Part shown: positions 18,121-27,257 of the stretch, piece after piece
Numbering within the stretch: position 1 is the first letter of the stretch
How the letters are laid out: each line of letters begins with the position of its first letter
NCBI RefSeq assembly: GCF_917563925.1
Contig: NZ_CAKJTJ010000002.1
Span: forward strand, 124,001 to 188,000
Origin: Sutcliffiella rhizosphaerae
Lineage (GTDB): Bacteria > Bacillota > Bacilli > Bacillales > Bacillaceae_I
Direction of reading: 5' to 3'
Length of the DNA stretch: 64,000 bases
The notes under the pieces: model-generated
Databases searched by the model: none
What the model was told of the DNA's origin: nothing
The model's input: the letters and a program-made list of their open reading frames with translations, nothing else
Translations under genes and position numbers: made by a program

Positions 18121-20808
18121 TTATACCATATTCTTTTTTGCTTTACTTGTAAAAAGCGTTCCAACCAATAAAAATGTTGGCAAGGAAGCCATTCCTAAAA
18201 TAAGGAGCCACTCTTTAGGGTCAATTGCTACTGTATGGAAAATACCTTGAAGTGGTGGATAATAAATGACCACAAGCATTAGCAATATACTAGATAATAC
18301 CGAACCAACTAGATACATATTTTGAAATGGATTTCGATGGAAGATAGAACGTTCACTTCGACAATCAAATACATGAATTAACTGCGCCATAACGAGTGTT
18401 GCAAAAGCTACTGTTTGAGCATACATCAAATTATCTGGATTTTGCCTGTAGACAATAATAAATGCCAGCAAAGTAGCTAGTCCAATTAAAAACCCACGTG
18501 AGACAATCTTCCACCACAACCCTCTAGCAAAGACTCCTTCTCTAGGATGTCTCGGCTTCCTTTTCATCACATCTCCCTCTGCTTGATCTAACCCTAATGC
18601 CATAGCTGGTAATCCGTCTGTAACAAGGTTTACCCAAAGAATTTGGATAGGTACAAGTGGTAAAGGAAGGGCAAGTAACATAGCAAAGAGCATGACAAGT
18701 ATCTCACCAACATTGGATGCAAGGAGGTACCGAATAAATTTCCTGATGTTTTCATAAATATTACGACCTTCTTTAATGGCAGATTTAATGGTAGCAAAAT
18801 TATCATCTAGTAGCACAAGGGAGGATGCTTCTTTTGCTACATCTGTACCAGTAATCCCCATTGAAATCCCTATATCGGAAGCTTTAATTGCTGGAGCGTC
18901 ATTCACCCCATCACCTGTCATGGCAACAATGTGGCCTTTCTTTTGAAGAGCTTTTACAATTGACAGCTTATGTTGAGGCGAAACCCTTGCATATACATAT
19001 ACATCTTCTACTATCTGTTCTAGCTCCTCCTGTGACATTCCCTGTAATGCCCTACCTTCTAAAACCTTTCCTCCCATTGGCAAAATCCCAATTTCGGAAG
19101 CAATCGCTTTTGCGGTAATAACATGATCACCAGTAATCATCACCGTCTTGATACCAGCCTCCCTACACTCTTTGACTGCTTGTTTCACTTCTGGACGAGG
19201 CGGATCAATCATTCCTTGCAAACCGATAAAGATTAAATCCTTTTCTACATCTTTCTCTAACATACCTTCATGAAACGATGTGATAGGCTTAAATGCTACC
19301 GCAATATTTCGAAGCGCCTTTGATGCTAACGTATGGACCATGTCTTTAACAAAGTTCTCATACTTCTGCGTTAATAGCTCACGTTTTCCATTCCAAAGGA
19401 GCGATTCACTTACCTTTGTTATCACATCAGGTGCACCTTTTGTTATGACAAATAATTTTCCATGATTGTCTTTTACAATCACACTCATCATTTTCCGTTC
19501 CGAGTCAAAAGGGAATTCTTTTACAAGCTGAAAGTCATCAATCAAGCTTTCCCTTGTATAACCTGCTTTCATGGCAGCTACCAATAGTGCACCTTCTGTT
19601 GGATCGCCATCAAGAACATATTGTTTGTTCTTTACCTTAACTTCTGCATTATTACATAACAACCCAAAAGTAAGTAGCTGCTGCAATGATTTGTCCATCT
19701 TACCTACTTTATTTCCGTCCTGGAGAAATTCCCCTTTAGGCTCATACCCATTTCCTGTTACACTCCATAGCTTACCACCCGACCAAACGTGAGTAACTGT
19801 CATTTTGTTTTGCGTTAGAGTCCCTGTTTTATCAGAACAAATAACAGATGCGCAACCTAAAGTCTCCACGGCAGGTAGCTTTCTTACAATTGACTTTTGT
19901 TTAATCATTCTTTGTACTCCAAGAGACAACGCCACTGTTACAATTGCTGGAAGTCCTTCCGGAATGGCTGCTACCGCTAACGAAACCCCAGCCAAGAACA
20001 TATCGTACAAGCTATGCCCCTGTAATACACCTACTATTACAACTAAAGCTGTCAAAATCAACGCTACTGTAATTAATATTTTCCCAAGCTGTTCAAGTTT
20101 TCTTTGCAATGGGGTGATAGTGGCTTCTGCTGATTGGAGTAAATCCGCAATCTGCCCCATGGCTGTATTCATTCCGGTTGCTACTACTACCCCTACCCCA
20201 GAACCACGGGTTACAAGGGTCCCCATGAATGCCATATTCTCTTGGTCTCCTATTGCAATATCAGATCCAGCTACAGGACTAACACTTTTTACAGATGGAA
20301 CTGATTCACCTGTCAATGCCGACTCTTCAATCTCTAATGAACTAGCCTGTACAATTCTAAGGTCCGCTCCAATTCTGTCACCACTTGTGAACTTCACAAT
20401 GTCACCAACTACCACATCACGCGAAGCAACCTTGCGCCACTCTCTTTCTCTTAACACCATTACTTGGGGGGCTGACAACTCTTTTAATGCCTGCAACGAT
20501 TTTTCAGCTTTTCTTTCCTGAAAAAACCCTAGAAATGCATTAATTACCACAATAGCAATAATAGCAATAGCATCAATGTATTCCCCAAGTAAACCAGATA
20601 TCATGGTAGCCGCAAGCAAAACAACGACCATAAAATCTTTGAACTGCTCTAAGAACAATAAGATGGCGTTCGGCCGTTCGGCCTCTTGAAGTTCATTCGT
20701 CCCAAATTGTAATAGCCGATTTTTCGCTTCAGATTCACTTAAACCAGCATTTAGATTGGAGTTAATCTGTTCCTCAACTTCTTCTGCTCTCATTTCATGC
20801 CATTTCAT
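18121..20808 (-). CDS. yloB: P-type calcium-transporting ATPase YloB
   Basis: This 895-residue type IIA P-type ATPase resembles SERCA pumps and exports or moves Ca2+. Landmarks are TGES in the actuator domain (166-169), the ion-binding PEGLP in helix M4 (283-287), the phosphorylation motif DKTGT (326-330) and GDGVNDAP (632-639). About ten membrane segments are visible: two pairs before the catalytic loop and six after it, with the cation-binding helices near the C-terminus. The start at 20808 ([10 protein letters not shown]) matches the B. subtilis N-terminus, although AGAGG is close to it (4 bp). In B. subtilis the gene is active in sporulation. It diverges from rqcH. Confidence 0.94.
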   Translation of the reverse strand: MKWHEMRAEEVEEQINSNLNAGLSESEAKNRLLQFGTNELQEAERPNAILLFLEQFKDFMVVVLLAATMISGLLGEYIDAIAIIAIVVINAFLGFFQERKAEKSLQALKELSAPQVMVLREREWRKVASRDVVVGDIVKFTSGDRIGADLRIVQASSLEIEESALTGESVPSVKSVSPVAGSDIAIGDQENMAFMGTLVTRGSGVGVVVATGMNTAMGQIADLLQSAEATITPLQRKLEQLGKILITVALILTALVVIVGVLQGHSLYDMFLAGVSLAVAAIPEGLPAIVTVALSLGVQRMIKQKSIVRKLPAVETLGCASVICSDKTGTLTQNKMTVTHVWSGGKLWSVTGNGYEPKGEFLQDGNKVGKMDKSLQQLLTFGLLCNNAEVKVKNKQYVLDGDPTEGALLVAAMKAGYTRESLIDDFQLVKEFPFDSERKMMSVIVKDNHGKLFVITKGAPDVITKVSESLLWNGKRELLTQKYENFVKDMVHTLASKALRNIAVAFKPITSFHEGMLEKDVEKDLIFIGLQGMIDPPRPEVKQAVKECREAGIKTVMITGDHVITAKAIASEIGILPMGGKVLEGRALQGMSQEELEQIVEDVYVYARVSPQHKLSIVKALQKKGHIVAMTGDGVNDAPAIKASDIGISMGITGTDVAKEASSLVLLDDNFATIKSAIKEGRNIYENIRKFIRYLLASNVGEILVMLFAMLLALPLPLVPIQILWVNLVTDGLPAMALGLDQAEGDVMKRKPRHPREGVFARGLWWKIVSRGFLIGLATLLAFIIVYRQNPDNLMYAQTVAFATLVMAQLIHVFDCRSERSIFHRNPFQNMYLVGSVLSSILLMLVVIYYPPLQGIFHTVAIDPKEWLLILGMASLPTFLLVGTLFTSKAKKNMV

Positions 20809-20884
20809 CTGTCCTCTCACAACCTTTGCACAAAATCTATCTATGAAAGTCTATTCGGACCTGTCCAAAAAAATGATATACTTT

Positions 20885-20915
20885 TTGGGCGTTATCAGAA
20901 TTGATGAGATATAAT
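20885..20915 (+). promoter_or_regulatory. Candidate promoter of rqcH
   Basis: A perfect TATAAT (20910-20915) lies 50 bp before the rqcH ATG. The best -35 is TTGGGC (20885-20890) with a 19-bp spacer, which is poor, so only the -10 is convincing. Confidence 0.4.
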
Positions 20916-20965
20916 AGAGGAGAGAACCGTATTTACCTGCTTCATTAGAAAGGAAGTTTATATAG

Positions 20966-22669
20966 ATGAGTTTTGATGGAATCTTTACATACGCTATGAC
21001 AACCGAATTAAAAGAGAAGATTGAAAGTGGAAGAATTACGAAGATATATCAACCATATAAGAATGAATTACTGTTAACTATACGGCAGGGAGGCAAAAAT
21101 CATAAGTTACTGATTAGCGCACATCCAAGCTATGCCAGAATTCACCTGACAAATGAAACCTATGAAAATCCAACAGAACCACCCATGTTCTGTATGTTGC
21201 TCCGTAAACACCTTGAAGGGAGTATCATTACCAATATTTATCAAATTGAAATGGACCGCATTATCATAATTGATGTAAAAGCAAGGAACGAAATAGGGGA
21301 CGTTTCCTATAAACAGCTGATTGTAGAAATTATGGGACGCCACTCCAATATTCTTTTTGTAGACAAAGAAAAAAATATGATTCTTGATACTATTAAACAT
21401 GTATCATTATCACAAAATAGACATAGAAGTCTTTCTCCTGGCCAACCTTATGTAATGCCACCGTCTCAAAACAAACTTCATCCTTTTGAAGCAACAGAAG
21501 AGACCGTTCAACGGAAGCTTGATTTTTTTGCCGGAAAGCTAGACAAACAGTTGGTTAATATTTTTGCAGGAATCTCCCCGTTATTTGCAAAAGAAGCAGT
21601 ATTCACAGCAGGACTCACAAATAGGGATTCGTTGCCAAAAAGCTTTATTTCATTAGTAAATCAAATCAAACAACATGCATTTTCTCCCCAAACTTTGACA
21701 AGCAGCAATAAAGAAATCTTTTACTTAATTGACCTAAAGCATATTAGTGGGGAGAAAAAAACCTTTGATTCCCTAAGCGAAACACTTGATCGCTTTTATT
21801 TCGGGAAAGCATCTAGAGACCGCGTCAAACAACAGGCTAATGATTTAGATAGATTTATCATCAATGAAATCCATAAAAATCAAAAGAAGATTGGTAAATT
21901 AGAGCAGACGCTCGTAGATGCCAAAGATGCTGAAAAGTTTCAATTATATGGAGAACTACTAACTGCAAATCTTTATCAAATTTCACGTGGTGATGTGGAG
22001 GTTAGTGTCGTAAACTATTACGATGAGAATGGATCCACTATAACGATTCCTCTAGATCCACAACGAACACCATCAGCAAATGCACAGCGGTATTTCAATA
22101 AATACCAAAAAGCAAAAAACTCACTTTCCATCGTAGAAGAACAAATTGAAAAAGCACAGTCAGAGATTCAATACTTTGATATGTTAAGCCAGCAAGTAGA
22201 AACTGCCTCTCCAAAAGATATACAGGAAATCCGTGATGAGCTCATGGAAGAAGGCTACTTACGAATGAAGCAAAACCGCAAAAAAACGAAGCCACAAAAA
22301 CCGGTTCTAGAGTCTTATCTGGCAAGTGATGGCACGGAAATTCTTGTTGGAAAAAACAATAAACAAAACGACCACTTAACCAATCGTGTTGCCAGACGAG
22401 ACGAAATATGGCTTCATACGAAGGATATTCCTGGGTCCCATGTTGTAATCCGCAGTGAAAATCCCGCAGAGGCAACTATTAGGGAAGCAGCAACGATTGC
22501 CGCCTATTATAGCAAAGCCCGCCATTCCGGTTCGGTCCCTGTAGACTATACAAAGGTAAGGCATGTTAAAAAACCATCTGGAGCCAAACCAGGTTTTGTT
22601 ATCTACGAACAACAGCAGACCGTTTATGTCACTCCGGATGAAGAAATGATGATACAGTTAAAAAAATAA
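20966..22669 (+). CDS. rqcH: Ribosome-associated quality control protein RqcH (NEMF/FbpA family)
   Basis: RqcH (567 residues) binds stalled 50S subunits with peptidyl-tRNA and directs C-terminal alanine tailing of the nascent chain for degradation. The NFACT-N domain starts [19 protein letters not shown] and covers about 1-200; an HhH part and a long coiled coil (about 290-430) follow; the NFACT-R domain (about 445-555) has [18 protein letters not shown]. Earlier annotation as a fibronectin-binding protein reflects surface assays in pathogens. The ATG follows AAAGGAAG. It is one of only three plus-strand genes in the window; the partner RqcP (YlmH) is encoded near 45 kb. Confidence 0.95.
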   Translation: MSFDGIFTYAMTTELKEKIESGRITKIYQPYKNELLLTIRQGGKNHKLLISAHPSYARIHLTNETYENPTEPPMFCMLLRKHLEGSIITNIYQIEMDRIIIIDVKARNEIGDVSYKQLIVEIMGRHSNILFVDKEKNMILDTIKHVSLSQNRHRSLSPGQPYVMPPSQNKLHPFEATEETVQRKLDFFAGKLDKQLVNIFAGISPLFAKEAVFTAGLTNRDSLPKSFISLVNQIKQHAFSPQTLTSSNKEIFYLIDLKHISGEKKTFDSLSETLDRFYFGKASRDRVKQQANDLDRFIINEIHKNQKKIGKLEQTLVDAKDAEKFQLYGELLTANLYQISRGDVEVSVVNYYDENGSTITIPLDPQRTPSANAQRYFNKYQKAKNSLSIVEEQIEKAQSEIQYFDMLSQQVETASPKDIQEIRDELMEEGYLRMKQNRKKTKPQKPVLESYLASDGTEILVGKNNKQNDHLTNRVARRDEIWLHTKDIPGSHVVIRSENPAEATIREAATIAAYYSKARHSGSVPVDYTKVRHVKKPSGAKPGFVIYEQQQTVYVTPDEEMMIQLKK

Positions 22670-22749
22670 GAGGCAAAACCTCAAGCATTATAAGAACATT
22701 GCACTGCAAAGCATAAGGCAAATACCTAGAGCAACTCCATTTATCTAAT

Positions 22750-22811
22750 AAAAAATCCGGACCAAATCAAAATTCTATTAAAAAAATTTTGACTATTAGT
22801 CCGGATTTTTC
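22750..22811. terminator. Bidirectional terminator between rqcH and the anti-sigma gene
   Basis: Perfect 12-bp arms AAAAATCCGGAC and GTCCGGATTTTT flank a 36-bp AT-rich interior that also contains AAAATT/AATTTT. A-runs and T-runs lie on both sides, so it can end the convergent rqcH and sigma/anti-sigma transcripts. Confidence 0.8.
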
Positions 22812-22820
22812 TTACTATAA

Positions 22821-23447
22821 TTAGTTATGTTTTTGATAGCTTTCCATTATAAAAGTTGCTTGTTTTTCTAAGACATGGTCTGGGTAAGGTACATTAATTC
22901 GCAGATACACGTTACTTGGGCCTTCCTGGTTCCCTTCTCTATTAATAAAATAATGATGACTTTGAAATACACCCATTGTTTTTACATGCTCCAGTATATA
23001 GATTGTTGGGTAAGCATAATCGCTTAGTTCTTTATTTTCTATAATCGCAGTGATTTCTATTGAATCTTGAAGCGGTTCTTCAGCGAAGATTATCGCACCA
23101 ACAACCTTCTCCTTCTCATCTTTAATCCACCATTTATTCTCCATTTCTTGCTGTAAATGAAGATCCAAATCTTGCAGAATAGGAATATTCGGTTCTTCAA
23201 ATATCCCATGCTCACTTAAGGTACCTACAGTCCTTTCCTGCAGTTTTATAACTGTACCACTAATTATTATTGATGCTATCAATAACACTGAAGCATACAT
23301 GAAAATAATTTGAAAAGTAAAAAGGGATTTTTTGGTATTCCTATTCATACTATCTGTTAATCTCTCATAAATTTGCTCCTTTTCATCTACATCTAATCGG
23401 ATAGAGGAGAAACTTGGAGCCCCTTGATCTTCATTATACTTCTCCAT
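22821..23447 (-). CDS. Putative membrane anti-sigma factor of the adjacent ECF sigma factor
   Basis: This 208-residue protein has a short cytoplasmic N-terminus (about 1-41), one membrane segment (about 42-67) and an extracytoplasmic domain of about 140 residues. That topology, and a 14-bp overlap with the sigma factor gene upstream, make an anti-sigma role likely. It has no cysteine, so it lacks the HxxxCxxC zinc motif of ZAS-type anti-sigma factors such as RsiW. I do not recognise the outer domain, which is rich in acidic and aromatic residues. Regulation by cleavage or ligand binding would be speculation. It ends 9 bp before a bidirectional terminator. Confidence 0.65.
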   Translation of the reverse strand: MEKYNEDQGAPSFSSIRLDVDEKEQIYERLTDSMNRNTKKSLFTFQIIFMYASVLLIASIIISGTVIKLQERTVGTLSEHGIFEEPNIPILQDLDLHLQQEMENKWWIKDEKEKVVGAIIFAEEPLQDSIEITAIIENKELSDYAYPTIYILEHVKTMGVFQSHHYFINREGNQEGPSNVYLRINVPYPDHVLEKQATFIMESYQKHN

Positions 23448-23967
23448 GAATATATCCCTCCTCCTCCAACGTTCTTTTCAAAGCGTCCTGAGCTCGTGAA
23501 AGAGTAGTTTTCACTTTAGCTTCCGACCAATTCAAGACCTCTGCTGTTTCCCTGGTGGATAATTCTTTTACTTTTCTTAGCAAAATTACCTCTTGGTAAG
23601 AATGCTTTAATTTACTTAAGGCCATGTAAAAGTGCCTTTCAGATTCTCCTAGATCTAAAATCCTTTGAGGACATCCTTCTCTGTTTACGGAAATCAAATT
23701 CCATTCAGTCAAATAGTAACTAATTGGATTTGATTTCCTTTTATAATCAATCGTAAGGTTCCTAGCAATCCGGTATAACCAATTCTTTACACTTGCTCTT
23801 CCCTGGTATTGCTCAAGACTAAAATAGGACTTCAAAAAGGTATCATGCATCAGGTCTTTTGCTTGCTCATGATCTCGAATCAATAAATATATAAAGCGAT
23901 AAATTTCATCACTGTATAACATGTACCATTCCCTTACCTTTTGTTTTGCATTTTCCTCATCCAACAT
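23434..23967 (-). CDS. ECF-type RNA polymerase sigma factor
   Basis: This 177-residue protein has the two domains of extracytoplasmic-function sigma factors. Sigma-2 (about 15-85) includes the DEIYRFIYLLIRDHEQAKDL segment and the -10 recognition helix near RASVKNWLYRIARN. Sigma-4 (about 115-170) carries the helix-turn-helix STRETAEVLNWSEAKVKTTL. There is no region 1 or 3. AGGAGGAAGG precedes the ATG. The promoter at 23999-24024 has the ECF consensus, which suggests self-activation. A membrane anti-sigma candidate overlaps its 3' end. It resembles the SigV/SigX/SigW group in size, but I cannot name the subgroup or regulon from this sequence. Confidence 0.9.
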   Translation of the reverse strand: MLDEENAKQKVREWYMLYSDEIYRFIYLLIRDHEQAKDLMHDTFLKSYFSLEQYQGRASVKNWLYRIARNLTIDYKRKSNPISYYLTEWNLISVNREGCPQRILDLGESERHFYMALSKLKHSYQEVILLRKVKELSTRETAEVLNWSEAKVKTTLSRAQDALKRTLEEEGYIHGEV

Positions 23968-23998
23968 CCTTCCTCCTCTCGTGAAATATTGCTATAAA

Positions 23999-24024
23999 GA
24001 CGTTCGAATTGAAAAAAGGTTACA
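23999..24024 (-). promoter_or_regulatory. ECF-type autoregulatory promoter of the sigma/anti-sigma operon
   Basis: On the minus strand TGTAAC (24019-24024) and CGTC (23999-24002) are separated by exactly 16 bp. This is the architecture of Bacillus ECF promoters (TGAAAC-N16-CGTC type). The -10 lies 32 bp before the sigma factor ATG, giving a leader of about 20-25 bases. Confidence 0.75.
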
Positions 24025-24123
24025 GATATTTTCAATAATAGAAGGGAAAATATTTGCTTCCTAATAAAAACCATGTTTAAATGGAAAAATAGTTTGAAAT
24101 GTTTTCACATTGGAGGTAACAAC

Positions 24124-24879
24124 ATGAAAAAAAAGCTATCGGTTTTTCTGATTGCAATGTTAACTACCGCACTACTAGCTGCTTGCGGGGCAAATGAAAA
24201 TGATGCAGCAAATGAAGGAAATCAAAATGCCCAAGATCAACAAGATCAAGGACAAGCTCCTGAATTAGAAGAAGTGGACCCTGAAAAGGTAGTTGCAACT
24301 GTTAATGGAGAAGAAATAAAAGGTGAAGAATATAACAATATGCTTCAACAAACACAGATTATGATGATGCAATTCGGTCAAATGGGAGACGCAGATACTC
24401 TTAAAGAGCAAACATTAAATACACTAATTGACCAAAAAATCCTTTCACTAGAAGTCAGTGACAAAGGCTATGAAGCATCTGAAAAAGAAGTAGAAGACTA
24501 CCTTAACGAAATTAAAACCCAATATGAAAGTGAAGAAAAATTCAATGAAGCTCTAGAAGCTAGTCCACTAACAATGGAGACCCTTAAAACTCAAATTGCA
24601 GAAGAGCTTGCACTTGAGAAATATCTTGAAAACGAACTTGAAGAAACAAACGTAACGGACGAGCAAGTCGAAGAATATTATAAGCAAGCAAAAGAACAAA
24701 GTGAAGCACAACAACAAGATGCTGCAGAAGGTGAAGAAACCCAAGAAAACCAATTCCCTGAACTAGCTGAAGTAGAAGACCAAATCCGTGGTCAATTAGA
24801 ACAGGAAGACAAGCAGAAAAAACTACAAGCAGTTGTTGAAGAGCTAAAGGAAAACAGTGAAATTGAGAAAATGATTTAA
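24124..24879 (+). CDS. SurA-N/PrsA-like lipoprotein (foldase chaperone without visible PPIase domain)
   Basis: This 251-residue protein begins with a lipoprotein signal peptide: KKK, a hydrophobic core and the lipobox LLAAC with C21 as the predicted lipidated cysteine. A linker rich in N, D and Q (22-55) leads to a SurA N-terminal-like chaperone domain starting VATVNGEEIKGEEY, which extends as helices to the C-terminus. PrsA proteins usually carry a PpiC parvulin domain after this; here the space is only an acidic, glutamine-rich stretch (about 190-215), so isomerase activity is unlikely. The ATG at 24124 follows TTGGAGGTAAC; 17 extra upstream codons are rejected. It is divergent from the ECF sigma gene and may or may not belong to its regulon. 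Confidence 0.82.
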   Translation: MKKKLSVFLIAMLTTALLAACGANENDAANEGNQNAQDQQDQGQAPELEEVDPEKVVATVNGEEIKGEEYNNMLQQTQIMMMQFGQMGDADTLKEQTLNTLIDQKILSLEVSDKGYEASEKEVEDYLNEIKTQYESEEKFNEALEASPLTMETLKTQIAEELALEKYLENELEETNVTDEQVEEYYKQAKEQSEAQQQDAAEGEETQENQFPELAEVEDQIRGQLEQEDKQKKLQAVVEELKENSEIEKMI

Positions 24880-24889
24880 TGGTTTACGG

Positions 24890-24916
24890 CACACCTCTTT
24901 ATGAGGTGTGTTTTTT
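24890..24916 (+). terminator. Terminator of the lipoprotein gene
   Basis: A perfect 8-bp stem CACACCTC/GAGGTGTG with a short loop is followed by six T, starting 11 bp after the stop codon. Confidence 0.9.
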
Positions 24917-25062
24917 GTTTTTGTTTTGTGAAAGATGGAAATTTCTACGCTAATTGGTTCATCACCAAAAGTAAAGGTTGACGGTCTTTCCAACTATCTC
25001 AAGGCTTATTTGTCGATTTCAGTTTGCGAAATTCAAGTTACTAATACTCTTAATTTAGATCC

Positions 25063-26046
25063 TTACTTTTTATGATATCTTTTTGAAAATGTATTACCAA
25101 CTTCATTTAATTTCATAGATTTTAATATACTCCTAGCAATATACGTACTATTTAACTGGAGAAACCACATACAATCACGGCTACTAATTTCATTTCCAAA
25201 CAAAAGAAAATATTCATCAATTGTCTTCACATGTGCGTCTTTTGATACATGATTACATACTATACATTTCCATATCCCGTTCACCCTTACCATCAAGAGT
25301 ACCTCACACGATGTACAAAATACACCTGGATGAATATCTGATACTTGGACATTAAATTCTTCTAAATCATTATTAGATCGCACGACATTGCTGCTTTTCA
25401 ACTGCTTAGATATGACTTTTAGCTCCTCCCAGTATAAATAATCATCATTTTCATGTTTCCTAATAAGTTTCTCCACTCTAAAGGAGAGTCCGGGACTTCT
25501 AACAACAAAATCTTGCACTTTTTTATTATCGGAAATAGCCTTCACGATAGCATTTGTATTAGTTAAGACTACAAGTGAGTCACCGCGATAATCGGTATAT
25601 CCTTGATCATCAAACCAATCTTTAAGTTGGTTGAATTGTCTTTTCACCTGTAATATTGGGTCAGGAATTGATTTAGTTTCATCAATAGATTCATTGTTAG
25701 GAAGGATGATATTTTTAGTTTGGAGTAACTGATGAAAATTCGGGTCAAAATGAAGAGTTCCGGTTAAATGTTTAACCTCTAGTATGAGAAAAAATGAGGG
25801 GAACAAAAGAAGGGTATCAATTTGAAAGTAGCTATTTTTAAAAGGTAAACGCAGTCCACGAACAATTTGAAAATCGTACTTTAACTCTGGAATTAAAGAT
25901 AAATAATAATTTATCGAATACTCTCCATATTCTCCCGCTGTTTTCATTCTAATTTCATTTTCTAGATCCATATACTTGGGATGATCTACTTTAAGCCTCT
26001 TTTTCAAAACCTGTAATTTCTGAAGATTTACTGATTCTTTAAACAA
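25063..26046 (-). CDS. NERD domain-containing protein with C-terminal zinc ribbon
   Basis: This 327-residue protein has an N-terminal NERD (nuclease-related) domain, a PD-(D/E)XK-like fold. Candidate residues are GEYGE (38-42), D77 in QIDTLLL and E90/K92 in LEVK. A four-cysteine zinc ribbon (C244, C247, C261, C264) lies in the C-terminal third. There is no signal peptide or membrane segment. The TTG at 26044-26046 is chosen because AGGAGTGAT precedes it; an ATG 13 codons upstream would place a TATAAT-like -10 inside the gene. Similar proteins are common as single genes in Bacillaceae and their function is not established. No restriction or defence partner is visible beside it. Confidence 0.8.
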   Translation of the reverse strand: MFKESVNLQKLQVLKKRLKVDHPKYMDLENEIRMKTAGEYGEYSINYYLSLIPELKYDFQIVRGLRLPFKNSYFQIDTLLLFPSFFLILEVKHLTGTLHFDPNFHQLLQTKNIILPNNESIDETKSIPDPILQVKRQFNQLKDWFDDQGYTDYRGDSLVVLTNTNAIVKAISDNKKVQDFVVRSPGLSFRVEKLIRKHENDDYLYWEELKVISKQLKSSNVVRSNNDLEEFNVQVSDIHPGVFCTSCEVLLMVRVNGIWKCIVCNHVSKDAHVKTIDEYFLLFGNEISSRDCMWFLQLNSTYIARSILKSMKLNEVGNTFSKRYHKK

Positions 26047-26065
26047 ATTATCACTCCTCTCGTTT

Positions 26066-26071
26066 ATTATA
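26066..26071 (-). promoter_or_regulatory. -10 element of the NERD gene
   Basis: TATAAT lies 20 bp before the TTG start on the minus strand. The best-spaced -35 (AATAAG) is weak. The position supports the TTG over the upstream ATG as start codon. Confidence 0.4.
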
Positions 26072-26267
26072 CAATACTGCGTCATCCTCTTATTTTCCTT
26101 CCATAAAACGAAAATCGCATTTTTATATTATATTATTTTGGCGCTATATTTCCACTTTGTTTTGCCGCTCCTTTTGACGAACTTAGAGTAGTCCTAAATG
26201 TTCTAACTATGCACTTTTCAACTGCTATATAAATAATGCTCTATTTCACGTTTTGTGGGAAGTAGGG

Positions 26268-27041
26268 AACCTTTAGCAGGCTTTTGGAAACCTATAGTGG
26301 ACTTAGGGAAACCTTTGATGCTGTTTTGAAAACCTTTCGAGGTGTTTCGTGAACCATTGATGATGTTTCGAAAACCTTTCGAGATCCCCCCTTTCTTGCA
26401 CTGGTTGAAGCTAATAATCACCTTATTCCCTTACCTTCCTGCCCCTTTCGAGGGAAATGGGCTACCTTTAGGGGATTCTCAGAAACCTTTGATGGTATTT
26501 TCAAAACCTTTTGAGGTATTTCACGAACCTTTGATGCTATATCAAAAACCTTTCGAGGTATTCCACGAACCTTTGATAATGTTTCGAAATCCTTTCGAGA
26601 TCTCCCCTTTCTTGCATTGGTTGAAGCTAATAATTACCTTATTTCCTTACCTTCCTGCCCCTTTCGAGGAAATGGGCTACCTTTAGGGGATATCTCAGAA
26701 ACCTTTGATGGTATTTTCAAAACCTTTTGAGGTATTTCACGAACCTTTGATGCTATATCAAAAACCTTTCGAGGTATTCCACGAACCTTTGATGATGTTT
26801 CGAAAACCTTTCGAGATCCCCCCTTTCTTGCACTGGTTGAAGCTAATAATTACCTTATTCCCTTACCTTACTGCCCCTTTCGAGGGAAATGGGCTACCTT
26901 TAGGGGATTCTCAGAAACCTTTGATGGTATCTTCAAAACCTTTCGAGGTATTCCACAAACCTTTGATGGTATTCTCAAAACCTTTCGAGATCTCCCACGT
27001 ACCTTTGATGCTATATCAAAAACCTTTGGAATTCTCTAACC
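26268..27041. repeat. Two-level tandem repeat array: 21-bp units inside a 216-bp macro-repeat
   Basis: The AACC that begins each unit recurs exactly every 21 bp at 26268, 26289, 26310, 26331, 26352 and 26373, and again in six-unit blocks from 26484, 26700 and 26916. Two more degenerate units precede each later block (for example 26442 and 26463). Blocks repeat with an exact 216-bp period. Units alternate between ACCTTTGATG and ACCTTTCGAGG types. A 48-bp non-unit segment with CTTGCACTGGTTGAAGC recurs in each 216-bp copy. A plus-strand frame is open over most of it and would encode alternating heptads such as KPFEVFH and EPLMLYQ, but no ribosome binding site precedes it and copy 2 carries a frameshift. 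I regard it as non-coding satellite DNA of unknown role. Confidence 0.9.
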
Positions 27042-27257
27042 TTCAATGTTGCAGCTTATCAACACAAATTTACTTATCATGATGGGCCATTCAATGCTTT
27101 TTTGATATCCATATGAAATTCTGCTCATTAATGTTTGTTTCAAAAAATCAATATGTTACCAATATAGTCTGCATGCCGTACTATCCATGCTCTAAAGTTT
27201 TCCCAATGAAAATATCCCCTCGCATCAAGGGGACACTCCATACTTTTATTCTCTTTA
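27042..27257. other. Region downstream of pyrE
   Basis: These 216 bp between the repeat array and pyrE contain no supported gene; the short open frames lack start signals. A weak hairpin TCCCCT/AGGGGA (27215-27233) followed on the minus strand by TATTTTC may end the pyr transcript. Confidence 0.4.
27215..27233 (-). terminator. Weak candidate terminator of the pyr operon
   Basis: A 6-bp GC-rich stem with a 7-base loop lies 25 bp after pyrE, but the following T-run is interrupted (TATTTTC). Confidence 0.3.

Noticed and set aside
19805-20521. 238-codon plus-strand frame inside yloB
   Set aside because: It is the reverse-strand shadow of a well-supported P-type ATPase gene; the residue composition is not protein-like.
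26268-27041. CRISPR array
   Set aside because: The repeats are contiguous 21-bp units without unique spacers, the intervening segments are nearly identical to each other, and no cas gene is present.
26705-27082. Heptad-repeat protein gene on the plus strand
   Set aside because: There is no ribosome binding site or promoter, the frame is broken in macro-copy 2, and the open frame follows simply from 21- and 216-bp periods being multiples of three.
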